From an uncultured Lachnospiraceae bacterium (GTDB taxonomy: Bacteria > Bacillota > Clostridia > Lachnospirales > Lachnospiraceae): a stretch of 55,036 nucleotides of DNA. Position numbers and translations under genes: made by a program. Shown piece after piece: positions 53,365 through 55,036 of this stretch. Each line of letters opens with the position of its first letter. The first letter of the stretch is position 1. The stretch is from contig CAMLYL010000012.1 of assembly GCA_946491665.1 (NCBI GenBank), positions 1 to 55,036 on the forward strand, read 5' to 3'. The notes beneath the pieces are model-generated. The model searched no databases. It was not told where the DNA came from and saw only the letters and a program-made list of their open reading frames with translations.

Positions 53365-55036
53365 CTATTTCTTCTTATGCACATTCCGGATTGTTTTTTT
53401 CTTCCTGGGGCGGCCGGAATAGCTTTCCTGTTTTCCTTTTTTCCCGGACACAGCCCTGGAATCCCTTTTCTGAAATTCCTGTCCGCCATGATTTCCTTTT
53501 CTGGGACGGATCAGACATTTCGGGCCGTATCCGATCAGATCTGTCCGGTGCGCCAGGTGCAGAGCCTCATATACCAGATCGTAATTTTTCGGATTCCGAT
53601 ACTGAATCAGAGCCCGCTGCATGGCCTTCTCATGGGGATTATTTGTCACATAAACCTTCTTCATCGTCCGGGGATCCAGTCCTGTATAATACATACAGGT
53701 GGATATGGTGGACGGCGTGGGATAAAAATCCTGCACCTGCTCTGGCATATACCCAAGATCACGCAGATATTCCGCCAGTTCTATCGCTTCCTTCAGTGTG
53801 GAACCCGGATGAGAGGACATCAGATAGGGAACAAGATACTGCTTCTTTCCCAGCTTCTCATTCATTCTCCCATACTCTTCACGAAATCTGTTATATACCG
53901 CCACCGGAGGCTTGCCCATCAGCGAAAGAACAGAATCCGAAATATGCTCCGGAGCGACCTTCAGCTGACCGCTGACATGATGCTCACAAAGCTCCCGGAA
54001 AAAGGTTTTGTCTCTGTCACAGAGCAGATAATCAAAACGGATACCTGAGCGGATAAAGACCTTTTTCACATTCGGCAGAGACCGCAGTTTCCGCAGAAGC
54101 TCCAGATAATCGGAATGATCCACTTTCAGATTGGGACAGGGTGCGGGAAACAGACACTGGCGGTTGGTGCAGACGCCTTTGGTAAGCTGCTTTTCGCAGG
54201 AAGGATGGCGGAAATTTGCCGTCGGACCCCCCACATCATGAATATATCCCTTGAAATCCGGTTCCCATACCATTCCGGAGGCTTCCTGCAGAATCGATTC
54301 ATGGCTTCTGGTCTGAATCACCCTTCCCTGGTGGAAGGTCAGAGCGCAGAAACTGCAGCCTCCGAAACAGCCCCGGTTGCTTACCAGACTGAAACGCACT
54401 TCCTCTATGGCTGGAACGCCTCCCGCCTCCTCATAAGAGGGATGCCAGGTCCGCATATAAGGCAGAGAGTATACATAATCCATCTCACTTGTAGATAAAG
54501 GCTTTGAGGGAGGATTCTGCACCACATAGCATTTGTTGGGATAAGGTTCAATCAGCCGTTTGGCGGTAAGCGCATCCGTATTACAGTACTGGGTATAAAA
54601 GCTCCGGGCATAAGCCTCTTTGCTGCTTCTGATTTCCTCAAAAGAGGGGAGCATCACACCGTCATAGACATCCTCCGGATGCTTTGTTCTGTACACCGTA
54701 CCGTCAATATAGGTCAGATCTCTGATATCTATTCCACTCTGAAGCCCTTCCGCCATCTCCACGATGCTCCGTTCTCCCATTCCGTACAGAAGAAGATCTG
54801 CGCCGGAATCCAGCAGTACGGAACGTTTTACGCGGTTTGACCAGTAATCATAATGTCCCAGACGGCGCAGGCTGGCCTCCAGCCCTCCGATTACCAGAGG
54901 TGTATGCTTGTATGTCCTGCGGATCAGATTACAGTAAACGATTGTAGCGTAATCGGGACGTCTGCCCATGACTCCTCCGGAAGTAAACGCATCCGTCTGC
55001 CGCCGTTTCTTCGATACAGAATAATGGTTGACCATA
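53365..55036 (-). CDS. YgiQ family radical SAM protein (5' end beyond the window)
   Basis: At least 557 aa of a UPF0313/YgiQ-type protein. The radical-SAM cysteines are in [10 protein letters not shown] (CxxxCxxC). The visible start corresponds to an internal segment ([12 protein letters not shown]) of full-length homologues, which begin roughly 70-100 residues earlier, so the gene is cut by the window edge. The C-terminus is Lys/Arg-rich. The reaction catalysed by the family is not established. First visible gene of the ygiQ, rluA-like, phosphatase, recU cluster. Confidence 0.92.
   Translation of the reverse strand, partial: MVNHYSVSKKRRQTDAFTSGGVMGRRPDYATIVYCNLIRRTYKHTPLVIGGLEASLRRLGHYDYWSNRVKRSVLLDSGADLLLYGMGERSIVEMAEGLQSGIDIRDLTYIDGTVYRTKHPEDVYDGVMLPSFEEIRSSKEAYARSFYTQYCNTDALTAKRLIEPYPNKCYVVQNPPSKPLSTSEMDYVYSLPYMRTWHPSYEEAGGVPAIEEVRFSLVSNRGCFGGCSFCALTFHQGRVIQTRSHESILQEASGMVWEPDFKGYIHDVGGPTANFRHPSCEKQLTKGVCTNRQCLFPAPCPNLKVDHSDYLELLRKLRSLPNVKKVFIRSGIRFDYLLCDRDKTFFRELCEHHVSGQLKVAPEHISDSVLSLMGKPPVAVYNRFREEYGRMNEKLGKKQYLVPYLMSSHPGSTLKEAIELAEYLRDLGYMPEQVQDFYPTPSTISTCMYYTGLDPRTMKKVYVTNNPHEKAMQRALIQYRNPKNYDLVYEALHLAHRTDLIGYGPKCLIRPRKGNHGGQEFQKRDSRAVSGKKGKQESYSGRPRKKKTIRNVHKKK

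Overview
The window looks like the chromosome of an anaerobic gut Firmicute of the Lachnospiraceae (Clostridia) type. The grounds are the T-box leader on the trp operon, a perfect CIRCE element, HisZ with short HisG, RecU, a DUF1703-type AAA ATPase, and the DUF5716/DUF5717 pair, which I know mainly from that family. No rRNA, tRNA, CRISPR array or intact insertion sequence was recognised. Most genes lie on the minus strand.

Layout from left to right: (1) 1-197, a 55-bp direct repeat pair with a large imperfect hairpin. (2) 213-2817, a pantothenate operon (PanG-like reductase, panB, panC). (3) 2990-8195, a three-gene operon of unknown function (DUF5717 giant protein, DUF5716 Hsp70/actin-like protein, helical-repeat protein). 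(4) 8292-10213, a ClC chloride transporter and an orphan MoaE-like protein. (5) 10332-23757, an accessory region: a PhlG/phloretin-hydrolase-like enzyme divergent from a LysR regulator, an AAA/DUF1703 protein, TetR plus a CocE-type hydrolase, a two-component/ABC exporter operon, nitroreductase, TetR, and an Fe-S Old Yellow Enzyme family reductase. This stretch and its left edge hold three gene relics: a sugar-binding protein, a URO-D-family methyltransferase tail, and a second DUF1703 protein. (6) 23897-33884, a nine-gene minus-strand operon, the most unusual item here. (7) 34161-36350, thioesterase, type II DnaJ and a CIRCE-controlled Hsp20. (8) 36425-43417, trp operon in the order E-G-C-F-B-A-D behind a Trp-specific T-box. 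(9) 43556-45716, an orphan short DnaK and a small membrane protein. (10) 45842-51106, his operon hisZ-G-D-B-IE with a strong promoter and a palindromic operator candidate. (11) 51103-55036, recU, a histidine phosphatase, an RluA pseudouridine synthase and a YgiQ radical SAM protein cut by the window edge.

The candidate system at 23.9-33.9 kb encodes, in transcription order, a transglutaminase-like protein, a TerY-like vWA protein, a Ser/Thr kinase with C-terminal zinc ribbon, a kinase-derived pseudokinase with the same C-terminal module, two more vWA proteins, a PP2C phosphatase with a long coiled coil, a free-standing TerY-C-type zinc ribbon, and a three-TM protein carrying two C-type lectin domains. 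The kinase, PP2C and vWA core matches the TerY-P triad known from comparative genomics. Coupling it to a membrane lectin, with duplicated vWA and kinase subunits, suggests a surface-sensing or surface-remodelling phosphosignalling system. That function is inference.

Many starts were moved to internal codons with good ribosome binding sites. GTG starts (DUF5716 gene, lectin gene) and a TTG start (hisZ) are noted.
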